Part shown: positions 24,306-35,952 of the stretch, one piece after another
Layout: the number at the start of each line of letters is the position of its first letter
Position numbering within the stretch: position 1 is the stretch's first letter
Assembly (NCBI RefSeq): GCF_036850765.1
Contig: NC_089493.1
Coordinates: forward strand, 187,087,140-187,151,139
Source: Saccopteryx bilineata
Taxonomy: Eukaryota; Chordata; Mammalia; Chiroptera; Emballonuridae
Direction of reading: 5' to 3'
Length of the DNA stretch: 64,000 nucleotides
Notes under the pieces: model-generated
Database searches by the model: none
What the model saw: only the letters and a program-made list of their open reading frames with translations
Told to the model about the DNA's origin: nothing
Translations under genes and position numbers: made by a program

Positions 24306-25622
24306 TGTAGTTACTGTTACCTTTGTCAGCTCTGTGTAACTCCAGATGCTTTGATGTTAGTGGGTTCAATACACATTAATGCCTAGTTATGAAAAATGCA
24401 ACTGTGGCAATAACTAGGGTTGTGAGAAGCCTGCCAGAGCTGGGACTTCAGGAGTGTGAGCAAGGCATCCATGAGCTGTGGCAAGAGGGAGCATTCTGGA
24501 AGGAGGGACTAGAAGAAAAATACCCAGATAGGAGAAAATAAGTATGTCCGGATTGTAAAAGCGGAAGAAAAATGGCATGGTGATGAGAATCGGTCCAAGA
24601 GGGCAGAAAGGGCCAGGTCAGTCACAGCCCTGAGATCCTCTTGAGGATTCTGGATTTTATTCAGAAAACTTTGGTGTCAGTGGTCGAATTCCTTGGACAA
24701 CAGACTGTGATGGAGTTTTGCGGGCAGGAAGTTGATTGCTGAGTGCTTTAGAGAATAACGCTAAAATCAGAGTGAGAATCCAGGGTTGGGCAGAGCGGAA
24801 GGGGTTGAAATCAAATGCAGTGGCCTCCAATGCCTCCCTCAGCCTTCCAGGGGAGCTCTGGGGCCGGGGTGGTTCTGGACATGGTCCGGCATTTAGGCGA
24901 GGGAGCAGGCCTTTATGAACCCATTCATCAACCAGCCATTGAGCAAAGGCTGTCCCTGGGTGTGGGCAATAGCTGTCTGCCCCGGGCAATTCCTAGAGAG
25001 AGGTACTGCCGATAGCTCTTCCCTTGACCTCAGCGGGTCAGATGGACACCTGCATCCTGAAGAAGTTCTGAGGGAAGTGAGTAGCACAGTGTCTCATGGA
25101 GTCCCTCGAAGGATTTACAACAGAAGATTCAATTCCCTGTTCATTCAGAAAATAGTCCTTGATTTCATACTGCACCTGAAAATCCCATGTGCAAGAAAGG
25201 CATAGAGTCAACCATCTAGACAAGACCACACTGGGCAGTGAGGACTTTAAGGACTGTGGAAATTCACTTCTGTGGGTTTCTATTATAAATACAGGTCAAC
25301 TTCCTCTAGAGTCGCTAATGTAGGTGCACGAGAGGCTCATGGGACTTCCATAAGAGACCCAAGCAATTGTTGTTAAGCTGCCAACGACAAAGAAAATGAA
25401 CAAGCTGTGAAGCACAGACCCCGCATTGAAAGTCTCGGGGGCAGACATTCTGAATCGCAGATACAGTTGCCTCAGGTCCTGCTTCTCACAGCAACAGCCT
25501 GCGTGAGCGCTAGGGGAAGTTTTGTACTTAGGGCTGCTTGACTATCCCCCCAAAGCAGCGGCAGCAACAATAGCCCCTATGGATTGGAGCCTATTCAGTG
25601 TCAGCTACTCCACTAATCACTC
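24306..25622. other. Unique DNA with a possible old repeat at 24.4-24.8 kb
   Basis: 24400-24800 ('gtgagcaaggcatcc', 'ttgaggattctggattttatt', 'acagactgtgatgg') resembles an old mammal-wide interspersed repeat whose family I cannot fix. The remainder up to the SINE is unique and of moderate GC. No exon was recognised, although 24.65-25.2 kb has open frames on both strands. Confidence 0.35.
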
Positions 25623-25634
25623 TTCATGATTTCT

Positions 25635-25960
25635 TTCTTTTTTGTGTATGTGTGTGACAGAGACAGAGGGAGTCAGAGAGAGGGACAGATAGACAGGAAG
25701 GAAGATGAGAAGCATCAATTCCTCATTGTGACAGCTTAGTTGTTCATTGATTGCTTTCTCATATGTGTCTTGATGGGGGGGGGGGGCTACAGCAGACCAA
25801 GTAATGTCTTGTTCTAGCCAGCAACCTTGGGCTCAAGCTGGTGAGCCTTGATCAAACCAGATGAGCCCACACTCAAGCTGGCAACCTCAGGGTCTCGAAC
25901 CTGGGTTCTCCGCATCCTAGTCTGAGGCTCTATCCACTATACCACCGCCTGGTCAGGCTG
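25635..25960 (-). mobile_element. Type B SINE, antisense, 12-bp target duplication
   Basis: TTCATGATTTCT at 25623-25634 is repeated at 25961-25972. The body runs from 'gtgacagagacagaggg' to the reversed tRNA-like head 'ccaccgcctggtcaggc'. A poly-G run (about 25776-25786) lies inside, at the position where this family carries a G-rich spot. Confidence 0.94.
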
Positions 25961-25972
25961 TTCATGATTTCT

Positions 25973-26055
25973 AACCCTCACAGTAGTTTTTCAAGATGAG
26001 TGTTAACCATCCTCTATTAGAGATGAGAATGTGGAGAGCTAGAAGCATTGTTATA
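25973..26055 (-). repeat. MIR fragment (antisense)
   Basis: 'ctaaccctcacagtagtttttcaagatgag' and 'attagagatgagaatgtggagagctag' are reversed MIR. A short remnant. Confidence 0.5.
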
Positions 26056-26059
26056 AAAC

Positions 26060-26195
26060 CTTGTCAAGGAGACTTGACTTTGGAAGTTGAACACGCAATA
26101 CAGTATACAGATGATATATTATAGAATTGTACACTTAAAACTATATCATTTTATTAACCAATGTCATCCCAATAAATTCAATAAAAATAATATAA
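26060..26195 (+). mobile_element. LINE-1 3'-terminal fragment
   Basis: 'acagatgatatattatagaattgtac', 'aaaactatatcattttattaaccaatgtcatcc' and 'caataaattcaataaaaata' are the end of an L1 3' UTR. The antisense equivalent is seen at 53.1-53.2 kb. Confidence 0.75.
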
Positions 26196-29145
26196 AATAA
26201 CTTATCAAAGCCAGATAGTGTATCAAATGCATAAATTCCAGGTTTTTATCACTGAAAATTGATAATCCACACTTTTCTCTCTATATATGTATACACACAT
26301 ATATATGAAATATGGTTTTTAAAGTGTGATCATTTTATAATTGTTATATATTTGGGAGTTGGAAAAATGGTCATTTTATAATTATATATAGTTTTTTTTC
26401 CATATATCACTCTTATGAAAAAATATAAACTACACAACTTGACTGATGGTGGTAACATCAGCCTTTCCAAATCTCTTCTTTGCAATATCACTCAGATGAC
26501 ACAACCTCTATCTCCAAGCCAAAAACGACAATATTAGTTAATGTGACAGTAGGATATATATTTAATAAAGTCACTTGTGTGCAGAAATATCTCCAAGTAC
26601 AAAGACATTGGGATTAAACAAATTTGAGGAGTGATCGGTGAAATACTACTTCAAAGTTTTTTTTTTCTAAATAGAAGGGAGTTAAAACTTAAAAAAAAAA
26701 ATTGAAAAGCAAGCTTCCTTTCAGTATTTTTCAGTCAAAAGTATTCTTAGTAAACAAGGGAGACCGTACATGAATCAGCTCAGTCTCGGCTAGAATTTTC
26801 TTTTAACAATAACCTGTATTTAATAAGCTGGTACCTAGAGTGTGTGCTGTGCTGCTTCAAAGTGATGACAAGACCACGAGGAAGATTCAAAGAGAAATGG
26901 TCATGGGGTCTGCATTGCTAGACCGAGGAAGGGAATTGTATCTGCATGCACACCGCCTCTTTTGTTCAGCCTCTCTAGGGAGAGGATTCACTTGATTTTC
27001 TATCACAACTCAAAGATTTTAATCCAAACTTCCTTTCAGCCGCAGAGATCAAAACCTCGAAATATTTCTGGCTTGTGGAAGAAAGAGACAATATATCTCA
27101 TCGAAGAGAGGTAGAGTCCTACAGATTGTTCCAGAAAGGCTTTAACACTAAGCGGGGCTCAAAATATGACCGGAATAATTCTGAAGCAACAATTGTAAGG
27201 GATCGGTAGGGGGCGTGCCGGCACATCCAATCATTTTAGTGCTACTTGATGTTGATAATCACCTCTGTGTCCCTCTAATGTGCCTAGTGGATACATTCTT
27301 CAAAAGTGTTCACGGAGGACCGTTGCTCCTGAAAAAACTGTGTGACAGACAGTGGAATTAATACCATTATCAACACAGGCCGATCAAGGCGGATTCAACC
27401 TTACACGTCCCGAGAGGGGAGCTCGACTGCTCTCTGTTAGTGGTGTTTGTATTGCTTTGCCACGGCCCTCACGGCCCACGTTTCCCTCGCTGCCCACGCT
27501 GCCCCCCGCTGCCCCCGCGATAGATTTTGCTATTTCCATCGCTGGAATGAAGTTACGGAGGTCAGCTGCCGGTGCACCTGTTAATTAAATCTGCCATATG
27601 CTTACGGTTTGAAACTGTGTAATTAATTTGGGCCACATTCCGTTTCATTAACAAAATTCTGTTTTTTTGAAACGAAATACGTGTAAGAATATGGATGACT
27701 AAACCTTTCACACACGTTTTGAGACAGTCCTGCACGTGGCCTCAGATATTTACCAGAATAAGTATTAATTAATCAACCAGATTATTATCTAACCCTCATT
27801 TGTGGGAAAACACGTGCCTGAGAAATGGAAACCTTGGTTTGTGGGGACTGTGTCACTGAGAACGAGAAGCAAATGTCACATACTGGCACTGCTTTGTGAG
27901 GCAGAAACTGGATGGGTGATTTGGGCAAAAAGTACTTTCTGCTTCTAGCAAGAGGAAGAGGTAAACACGAAAACCACAGAAGTGGCAAGGGTTAGATTTC
28001 ACATCCTCTCCAATCTAAAACTCTTTTATTCTCCCCCCAAATAGTGATTGAAGCCACCTGTTTTTGTCTTACCTTTCAGTTTCTAGTTTTTACATATGGT
28101 TTTTTTTAAGAGACATGATCATTTTTAATATTCACCAGTTATTTGTCATTGTTTTTGTAGGTGATTACCTTTTAGTATCATTTCAGGAACTAGAAGAAAG
28201 TTCTCTTAATGACTTCATTAAAGAGTTTTGCCATGGTTTCCCTGATGACTTAAAATCTTAACATAGCCTTTTACTTCAACTAGAGATGATTCCCGAAATG
28301 AACCTGCCCTAAATGACAAAACACACTAATTATGGTAATTAAAATGCATTTATGCTAAAGTGTAAATGACTGATAACTCTCTCATTAAAAGACGAATAAA
28401 ACAGGGACAATAGCTGGCAGTGCCACGGGGTGGGGAATGGAGAGAAAGAACACTAAGGACCCAGAAGATAAATTTCAGAAGATAAATTTCACTTACTTCA
28501 CAATCGTGCCTAAGGCAAACTCGAAGTAGTGCGTACTGCTCCTGAGTCATAATAATGGTTATGGAATTTGGAGCGATTCTCTGACAGTGCAATTTGGCTC
28601 AAAAACCTGAAAAATAGTCTTCATGTGAAGGGAGAGAGAGTCATTTGAGTTCTAATATTAATATTTCTTCCCTCTCTCTACATGAAAGACAAACGCAATT
28701 TAGCATAATGGATAATCTGCTCTTACAAATGTATTTTTCCTTCTGAGTCTTCTGCCAGTGGTCGCCCTTGCCTAGTTCTAGAATTATAGGAGGCTTCAGA
28801 TATTCGACAGGGCCATCCGCTTGCACACTGTTATTTAGCCCACGATGTATTAAACCTACTTGTGTGAGCAGAGAGTGACACCGAGTACCCCCAACCCCAT
28901 AGGTGTCTGTCATAAGCACAGCTTTGAGATTTTATTTTATTCTCCTGAAATCTGCCGAAAAATAAGAAGCGAAAGCTTCTGAAAACCTACCTATCATTTA
29001 AGCTGTCTGATTTGGTTGAAGTTGCCTTTTTCTGGGGTTTTCACAATGAGTCCTTTGTAAGGCAGACTGCCCTCTCCACGTATGTGATGTGGACCTTCAT
29101 GTTTCTTTCCGTGGGGGGGGGGGGGGGGCGGGGCGGGGGCGGCAT
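26196..29145. other. Unique DNA with candidate conserved noncoding stretch and G-rich block
   Basis: No gene recognised. 27350-27600 is GC-rich. It is followed by 27560-27700 with repeated TAATTAA cores, a CATATG E-box and complex sequence typical of conserved enhancers. A 14-bp tandem duplication (agaagataaatttc) lies at about 28464-28491. A poly-G/GC block lies at 29113-29142. Confidence 0.4.
29113..29142 (+). repeat. Poly-G block with G-quadruplex potential
   Basis: A run of G followed by GGGGCGGGGGCGG-type sequence in an otherwise AT-rich neighbourhood. It has four or more G-tracts with one-base loops. Run length may be affected by sequencing or assembly. Confidence 0.7.
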
Positions 29146-29149
29146 CCTG

Positions 29150-29335
29150 CTTGGAGTGAAAAGCCTGTGGACATTTTTAGCCCAACAGTTGTGGGTTCAG
29201 TATTTGGCCCAGTTCTGTCTGCTTTTAGTTGAGGACTGTGGACGAAGTTATTTTTATCTCTCTGAGCCTCAGTTGTCTACTCTGTAAATATGAAGCTGGG
29301 GAGTCCTTTCCAGTTAAGATAGAATGGTGAGTGGA
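29150..29335 (+). repeat. MIR fragment
   Basis: 'atctctctgagcctcagttgtctactctgtaaatatgaagc' is the MIR core. The flanks are diverged. Confidence 0.65.
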
Positions 29336-29580
29336 ACCCAGATGTGCAGAGGAGTCTTCCCTTGGGGATGTCAGGTCAGTATGCCTCATTAAATGACATT
29401 GACCCTGGCAAGTGATCTGTCTTTCTGGCTGGACCAGAAGTGTGTTTTCTTTGACATACCGAGTATCCACGGGTTGACACACATTACTGTTCTAAATCTT
29501 TGTGCCTTTAGAGCCATAACTGCATTGCTATGTCAACATCAGTCTTACTAGCATATCCTCACTTTAAAGAAAACCGCATG

Positions 29581-29920
29581 TGGCCCTGGCCACTTAGCTC
29601 AGTTGGTTAAGAGCATTAGCCTAAATGACAAGGCTGAGGGTTCGATTCCCGGTCAGGGTGCGCACGGGAAGTTACCAAAGAACGCACGACTAAGTGGAAC
29701 AACAAATGAATGCTTCCCTTTCCTCTTCCCACTCCCTTCCTTCCTTTCTCTGTCTCTTTAAAAATGAACAAAAATTAAGCCCTGGCTGGATAGCTCTTGG
29801 TAGGAGCCTCGTCCTAGAGGCTGGAGTTTACTGGTTTGATTCCCCAGTCAGGGCTCATACAGGAGGAGCTCGATCTCCCTGTCCCTCTTGCAAAAAATAA
29901 GTAAAAAAATAAAATAAAAT
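29581..29920 (+). mobile_element. Two adjacent VES-like SINEs sharing one target duplication
   Basis: The first unit begins GGCCCTGGCCACTTAGCTCA with B box GGTTCGATTCC and ends near 29775 ('aagtggaacaacaaatgaatgc', CT-rich, A-rich tail). The second begins about 29779 with AAGCCCTGGCTGGATAGCTC and ends in AAAATAAAAT. AAAACCGCATG at 29570-29580 matches AAAACCACATG at 29921-29931 with one mismatch, so one duplication encloses both units. They are either a dimeric insertion or a second SINE landing in the tail of the first. Confidence 0.88.
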
Positions 29921-30000
29921 AAAACCACATGCAAAAAATTTTATAGTTGTAATTTTGCCTATTAAATACAGAATCAAAAAAGATGCTATTTATATGTTTC

Positions 30001-30435
30001 AAATGTATTTACCTTTGAACTTTGTTAGCTTGCTGAACTGACCTCTATAACAGGGATAAAAATCCAAGGGTGCCGGTCACTGGCCACCACCTCCCTCTGG
30101 TGGTGCCTGGATGAGGCTTGCCAGCGTTGGCATGCGTCCTTTCAGTGATTGTTGTTTGCTTGCTTGCTTGTTGAAGCTCTGTGGCTAAACTAACCTGGTC
30201 TTTGTTCCCGGTGATCATTAGCTTTCTCGGAACGGGGTGCAGTAGTGCACGATGGGAAGCCCACCATTTAACTGAGATAATATCCCTGTCCGCATCCGTG
30301 AGGTTTGTTTGTTTCTCTTGTTTCACTTGTGTCAGAGTTGTGACTGTTCCTGAATGTTTCTTTTATACATTCGTAAGAAATAGCTGTTGCACTCATTGTG
30401 TGTGGATTTTACTAGTTTAATTTTCATAAGATTAC
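30001..30435. other. Unique DNA
   Basis: No supported gene or repeat. Confidence 0.45.
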
Positions 30436-30469
30436 AGGTGTTGTTCATCCTTAGGGAGGCTTCACCTTT

Positions 30470-30565
30470 GTCTCCAGATACCAACTTTTTAAAGAAGCTA
30501 AAATGTTTGGCACAGTACCTGATACATAGCACATGCTTCCTTGGTGGTAGTTATCAGAAGAATTG
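30470..30565 (+). repeat. Probable MIR 3' part
   Basis: 'aaatgtttggcacagtacctgatacatagcacatgcttcc' matches the 3' part of MIR. Confidence 0.55.
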
Positions 30566-30849
30566 TTATTTTTCCATGAGGGATGATGAAACAGCATTTT
30601 AATTCCCTACGCTGAAATCACCACATATGGCTGATCTCATGCTCTGAATAAATAAGACAGCAGCTTAATGTAATCTGGTATGAATTACAGACTACTAGTA
30701 ATTCTATCTACCTCTCTATACTTCTGTAACATGTAAACACTCCTTCCTGTAAGATAGTCCTTCTAAACCAAAATATAGTCTTGAAGCTTCTTTGTGAATG
30801 GTAGCATAGTAACCTCTAAGCATGTTAATAACATCAGCCTCTGATTGGT

Positions 30850-30995
30850 CACACAGCAAGCCCAGGATACACATGCCTAACTATATTGCTTCCTGAACGT
30901 TGATTAACCTCTCTGAACCTCAGTCACTTTACCTGTAAAATGGGGAAAATATCTTAGAAAGTTTTGTGAAAATTCTAAAATACAGATGTTCAAAT
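30850..30995 (+). repeat. MIR fragment
   Basis: 'attaacctctctgaacctcagtcactttacctgtaaaatgggg' is the MIR core in forward orientation. Confidence 0.8.
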
Positions 30996-33744
30996 ATTAA
31001 CTTCTAATTTCTTCTTGTTTGGATTATTAAATATTAATAATTATCATTTCCAGTAGTAGTATTCTGGCATGATTCTGAGAAGGCAGGGGACACTAGAACG
31101 GAAAGGGGCACTGAAATGCCTATCACATAACTCTGATTAATGTACACTGTGCCACGTGACGGTTTTAATAGCGGTTAATTGAGAGCTAGTTGGTTGATGG
31201 TAGAAGATGAAATGGTGGCAGTTTCAAATGACTGCAAGGATAAGCAAAGCTAGACAACAGCTCAGAGGCCACATGCCGAAGTGGTTACGATATTACAGGA
31301 TCTGCCCCTCTCCGTTAGAAGCCTGACAGACTCAAAGACCCAGCCCCTGTTGGTCAAAAGGTACACTGAAAATAGGCAAACCTCAGAATGTCGGTATGTT
31401 AATATACTCAGGAATCTACAACCATGAAACAAAATACTTACTTCTCCATGGTCAGCATGTTTCTTTGTGATCAAACTGGATGGGAAGTTGACTCCTAAAG
31501 GGAGGCTGCTACATTAATCCTTTAGGACAAAGCATTGCCAGGTCCCAGAAACACTGGAAGTCCATTAAACCTTCTTGTTTGCTAAGTCCATGATTCAAAA
31601 TGGTCACAGCATGTATCAGAATCGCTGTGGGGCTTTTCAAAACAAGTTTACTAACCCCAGGATATCTAGATACAGACAGTACTTACAGAGGGATGGATCT
31701 TCGTGTACTCGGTAAGCTGATGTGGGCCACCCAGTATGAAAAAAAATATTAATTGACAAGATTTACACAAGAATAAAAGAATTAGACAAAATGAGAGTTA
31801 AAGGAGACATTTCGCGGCCATCCTGCAGAAGACAAAATCTTGCCAAGATGTCTGAAACATTCAAAGACTACTAAAACCTGAGAGATGTTAACTAGTGAAC
31901 ACACCTGGCTTACTGATGTCTGTCTGGTCAAAGGACCTTTACACATCTATGAAAAAATTACTTGGATACGGAAGGTTGGGAGGAACAGCACTGTTAGGAT
32001 TACTGGACCCATGCTCATACTGTACAGTTTTATCCCCTTGGCTTTCTCCATATAATATAAGCAGTGCTTTGGAAAACAGAGAACAGAAACTATGCTAACT
32101 ACTAGCAGCTGCTCCTCTCATGAAAGTTCCTGATTGTACATTGTTAGTCACCACGGCTGTTGCCTCTGTTTACTACTGATTACAATATTCTGATTGGGGG
32201 GGAAAAAAAATCCAAAAACAACCTTCTGTTGGGGTGTCAAGTGCATGTTGATCTTTCCTATATTTTCAAAGGATTGCCTTCAAAGGTAGTAGGCTCTTTC
32301 ATGAGGCAAATGTGCAGTTCTGTTTTGAAGTAGACACGCCCATCTGTTCAAAAGAAGTCAAACTGGAGTCAAAGGTCTAGGTACAGAAGGTACCCATGTG
32401 GGCTCAGCTGGAAAATAGGTCAACAGGTTCCCCTCTATCATTCCTCCCTCCCCCATATTTCATTAGAAAGCAATTTTCTTTGTCAAACTTTTTTCCCCCC
32501 TGTAAATTATATAATAGGACCCAGCTGGTTGTATAGCCCATTTATGCTGATACAGTGTTGTATATAAATTGCTACATAAAAACATGCCAAATGGGCAAAA
32601 AATACAACTTGAGCAGAATTATCAGATTAGATTGGCAGATGCTTATATTATACATGTCTGTTTACATTGTGCATAAAAGGTTTTCATGGGCTTTGATTTT
32701 TAGATTCAGTAGAGCATCTCTGTTTCTTTTATGAGATTTAAATTACACTAGTTATTACCAGTTTTAGAAAATGTAAGTTAAATTACAGAAATAATCATAT
32801 GCTTTTGCTATTTATTTTTTCTCATTACAAATCATATCACAAATGTAATAATATAGTACAGGAGCCTGACTCTCACCAGTCACTCCTAAACATAGGTAGT
32901 ATCATTATTAGCCTAATTGCCCTGCTTTTGGAAGTAAGCAAATAATAAAATAGATAAATTAATAATAATAATAATAATTTACATCTTAGTATCATAATTT
33001 ACAAGTTATTTAAGTACAGAAAATAAAGTATAGAAGACACATTTTGAACCAGGCGACATTGCTTAGCTGTTGGTAAGCCATACTTGTATAGTCACAAATA
33101 TAAGTTTCTAAAACTTTTAATTAAAATATAGCATAGTATATTTCAAGAAAACATATTCATATATATATGTACAAAGTACACTATATACAAATATATATAT
33201 ATTTATAAAGAGATGTAAAATAGACATGTATGCATAGCATTACTTTGTCTCATTTTAAAATATGTTCAACAATGCAAGATCTGATTAAGTAGATAATATC
33301 AATAGGAGGCAATAAACAAGCATTTTCTGTGGTCTCTATTAAGGTGGATCTCTTCTCCCCAGAGCAGAGTCCGCTGGAAAACTGTTTATTCCTGAATTCT
33401 TATGCTCTTTGTACCACCCCATTCAGGTAGCACCTCTGCAATGATCCTGATTTGTTGGGTTTACAGTGTCTAGAATGAATTTTACTTTTGAAGAGCCAAG
33501 TTCTTAAGAGAGTCTAGATCCTCATATGTTGTACAACCATGTACAGTCCAGAAGAGGATGAAGGATTACAGGACTGTTTTACATTTATATTGAGTTATTT
33601 GACTTACGTTTGACTAAAAGTAAAGTTCGTGTGCAGATGGTCGTACATTCAGATCCTTCTGTTGTTCAGTGACTAGGAAATAGAGAATCTTGTCCTAGAG
33701 GTTCTAGTTTTAACCACATAGTTTATACCACTATATAAGAAAAA
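30996..33744. other. Unique AT-rich DNA
   Basis: No gene seen. A short stretch near 31600-31665 ('tgtatcagaatcgctgtgggg') resembles a MER5-type hAT remnant. (AAT)n lies at about 32960-32979 and TA runs at about 33160-33205. Confidence 0.45.
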
Positions 33745-34553
33745 AAATTGTTTTTGAAGTGTAACACACATATTGAGAAATTGAGCAAACCATATTTATT
33801 CAGCTCAAGGACTAGAAAAGTGAACACCTGTGTTACTACAATCCGAAGAAGAAATGGAAAAAAATGGGAATCTACCTATGTGCCCCTGAGTACTTATGAT
33901 CTCCACCCTGTTAATAACCACTATCCTGATACTCTCAATATTTGTTTTGTTTCCCATGTATTGAACAAAAGTTAATGATTGTATAGTAAATAACCTTTTT
34001 TTGTTTGGCTTCCTTTCTTTAATATTCTCAGTATATTATTTAATATTATATAATTCCAGGTTATAGTATAAAACAAGTTCATTCATATCCATTTGTTTAT
34101 AGAATTCCACAGGATAAATTTGCCACAGTGTATCCATTCTACTATTTATTGGCATATATGTTATTTTCTTTTTCAAAATATTGTGTTACATTGTTATGAA
34201 TATTTTTATACTTGCTTTATGTTACTAAAATATGTACATTTCTGTTTGGTACACACCAAAAAATAGAATTGTGGGGACATGGGATGTACAAAAATTGATT
34301 TTTACCAATTAATATTCACACCAACAGAGCATGAGAGTTCCAGTTGAACCATATTTTTACTGACAATATCGTCAAAATTATATCTAGCTATTCTAGCAAG
34401 TCTATTCCCATTAAAGTTATAATTTATCTCTCTCTGATAATTAACTGCTGTTCTTCTTTGTTTGTTGGCTATATTTTATTAATGTCTTTTGTCCATTTCT
34501 CTTTAAATTATTTTTCCTTTTTCTTCTAGATTTGTATAAAACCTTTATACATA
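33745..34553 (-). mobile_element. Ancient LINE-1 3' region (antisense)
   Basis: Reversed L1 3' UTR order: 'gaagtgtaacacacatattgag', 'tgtgcccctgagtacttatgatctccaccctgttaataaccactatcctgat', 'ttggcttcctttctttaatattctca', 'gtatccattctactatttattggc', 'tggggacatgggatg' and 'ccaattaatattcacaccaacag'. It is heavily mutated, with no intact frame. It probably forms one element with the LINE segments up to about 40 kb. Confidence 0.65.
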
Positions 34554-34555
34554 TA

Positions 34556-35152
34556 CAGTGTGTCCGCAAAGTCATGGTGCACTTCTGACCGGTCACAGGA
34601 AAGCAACAAAAGACAATAGAAATGTGAAATCTGCACCAAATAAAAGGAAAACTCTCCCAGTTTCATACCTATTCAGTGCAGTTCGATGTGGGCTCACGCA
34701 CAGATTTTTTAGGGCTCCTTAGGTAGCTATCCCGTATAGCCTCTACAGACTCGTCACTGACTGATGGCCTACCAGAACGGGGTTTCTCCACCAAACTGCC
34801 GGTTTCCTTCAACTGCTTATCCCACCGAGGAATGTTATTCCTATGTGGTGGCGCTTCGTTATAAATGCGCCGATATTCATGTTGCACTTTAGTCATAGAT
34901 TTGAATTTAGCGAGCCACAGAACACACTGAACTTTCCTCTGTACTGTCCACATCTCGACTGGCATGGCCGTGGGCTGCTCCGCTGTATACACGGTGTTAC
35001 ATCATCATCTGCGCATGCGCACATGCTGCCACATCTTCCTACAGAAACTGGGAGGGTTTTCCTTTTATTTGGTGCAGATTTCACATTTCTATCATCTCTT
35101 GTTGCTTTCCTGTGACTGGTCAAAAGTGCACCATGACTTTACAGACACACTG
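34556..35152 (-). mobile_element. Tc1/mariner-like element, internally deleted, copy 1
   Basis: The element is 597 bp, starts CAGTGTGTCCGCAAAGTCATG and ends with the inverted form, and is bounded on both sides by TA (34554-34555 and 35153-35154), the target duplication of Tc1/mariner elements. The terminal inverted repeats are long, about 107-110 bp (to about 34663 and from about 35044). The middle retains only the 5' coding part of a transposase, on the minus strand. It lies inside an older antisense LINE, so it is the younger of the two. Confidence 0.93.
34669..34965 (-). CDS. Truncated mariner-type transposase: DNA-binding domain only
   Basis: A 98-codon frame runs from the first ATG (34963-34965) to TAG (34669-34671). 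Upstream codons back to 34992 are open but have only a GTG. The protein keeps a homeodomain-like helix-turn-helix region ('VQHEYRRIYNEAPPHR' and 'IPRWDKQLKETGS'), then a GRPS hinge (GRP-type AT-hook) and 'RSPKKSVRE'. This is the paired N-terminal DNA-binding part seen in Tc1/mariner relatives, including the DUF4817-type proteins common in arthropods. The catalytic DDE/D domain is missing: the frame jumps after 'SVRE' into sequence from the 3' end and stops. The product could at most bind the inverted repeats, and whether it is expressed is unknown. Copy 2 at 53.25 kb has lost this frame. Confidence 0.55.
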   Translation of the reverse strand: MPVEMWTVQRKVQCVLWLAKFKSMTKVQHEYRRIYNEAPPHRNNIPRWDKQLKETGSLVEKPRSGRPSVSDESVEAIRDSYLRSPKKSVREPTSNCTE

Positions 35153-35154
35153 TA

Positions 35155-35622
35155 CTTGTTAAAAGGAAATATTGGTTACAAGAATATGTTGGTTATATAT
35201 ATTATAAATATCTTCTAGTCTGTCTTTTCAGCTTGCTAATAGCTTCCCCCCCACAGAGATCATAGGGGTGATAAGCAGAAGTTTCTATTGTAAATGTAAT
35301 GCTATTTATTGGTTTATGCTTTATGACTTTATGGCCAGTGACTTTTGTATCCAGATTAAAGATATCGTCTCATGCTACCATTATGCAGATGGTATCCTGT
35401 GAATTATACTTTAAGTGCATATGTATAATTATTTATGATTTAAATGGCACTTTAAATAAATATTCTTGAATATAGAGACTGTTCATTTTATTCTTTGCAA
35501 CCTCCCAAATTTTACATCTTTTTGTGCATTATTTTCATACGATGATCTCCAGAGCAGTGTTGTCAGTCAGACTGGTGAGAGTGGGTATCCTCCTTGCTTT
35601 GTTCTGGATTGCAAGGATATTA
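35155..35622 (-). mobile_element. Ancient LINE-1 segment (antisense), continued
   Basis: It continues the 33.7-34.55 kb element on the far side of the mariner copy: 'cttctagtctgtcttttcagcttgctaatagc', 'tttatgactttatgg', 'catacgatgatctccagagcagtg'. Decayed. Confidence 0.55.
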
Positions 35623-35633
35623 GCTGAAGTCTT

Positions 35634-35941
35634 GGTGTTTGTTTTTCTGTTTGTTTGTTTTGTGACAGAGACAGAGAGAGATAGACAGGAAGGGAGAGAG
35701 ATGAGAAGCATCAATTCTTCATTGCGGATCCTTAGTTTTCCATTGATTGCTTTCTCATATGTGCCTTGACGGGGGTGATGGGGGCTACAGCAGAGCAAGT
35801 GACCCCTTGCTCAAACCAGCAATCTTGGGCTCAAGCTGGTAAGCCTTGAGCTCGCGCTCAATGTGGTGACCTTAGGGTTTTTAACCTGGGTCTTCTGTGT
35901 CCCAGTCCAACACTCTATCCACTGTGCCACCACCTGGTCAG
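35634..35941 (-). mobile_element. Type B SINE, antisense, 11-bp target duplication
   Basis: GCTGAAGTCTT at 35623-35633 recurs at 35942-35952. The body runs 'tgtgacagagacagagagag' to 'ccaccacctggtcag' with the usual internal landmarks. It is inserted in the antisense LINE. Confidence 0.93.
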
Positions 35942-35952
35942 GCTGAAGTCTT

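Noticed and set aside
24657..25229. Several overlapping open frames on both strands in moderate-GC sequence
   Set aside because: No domain, no codon-use signal I can see and no defensible splice sites. They could be noncoding exon or chance, so not called.
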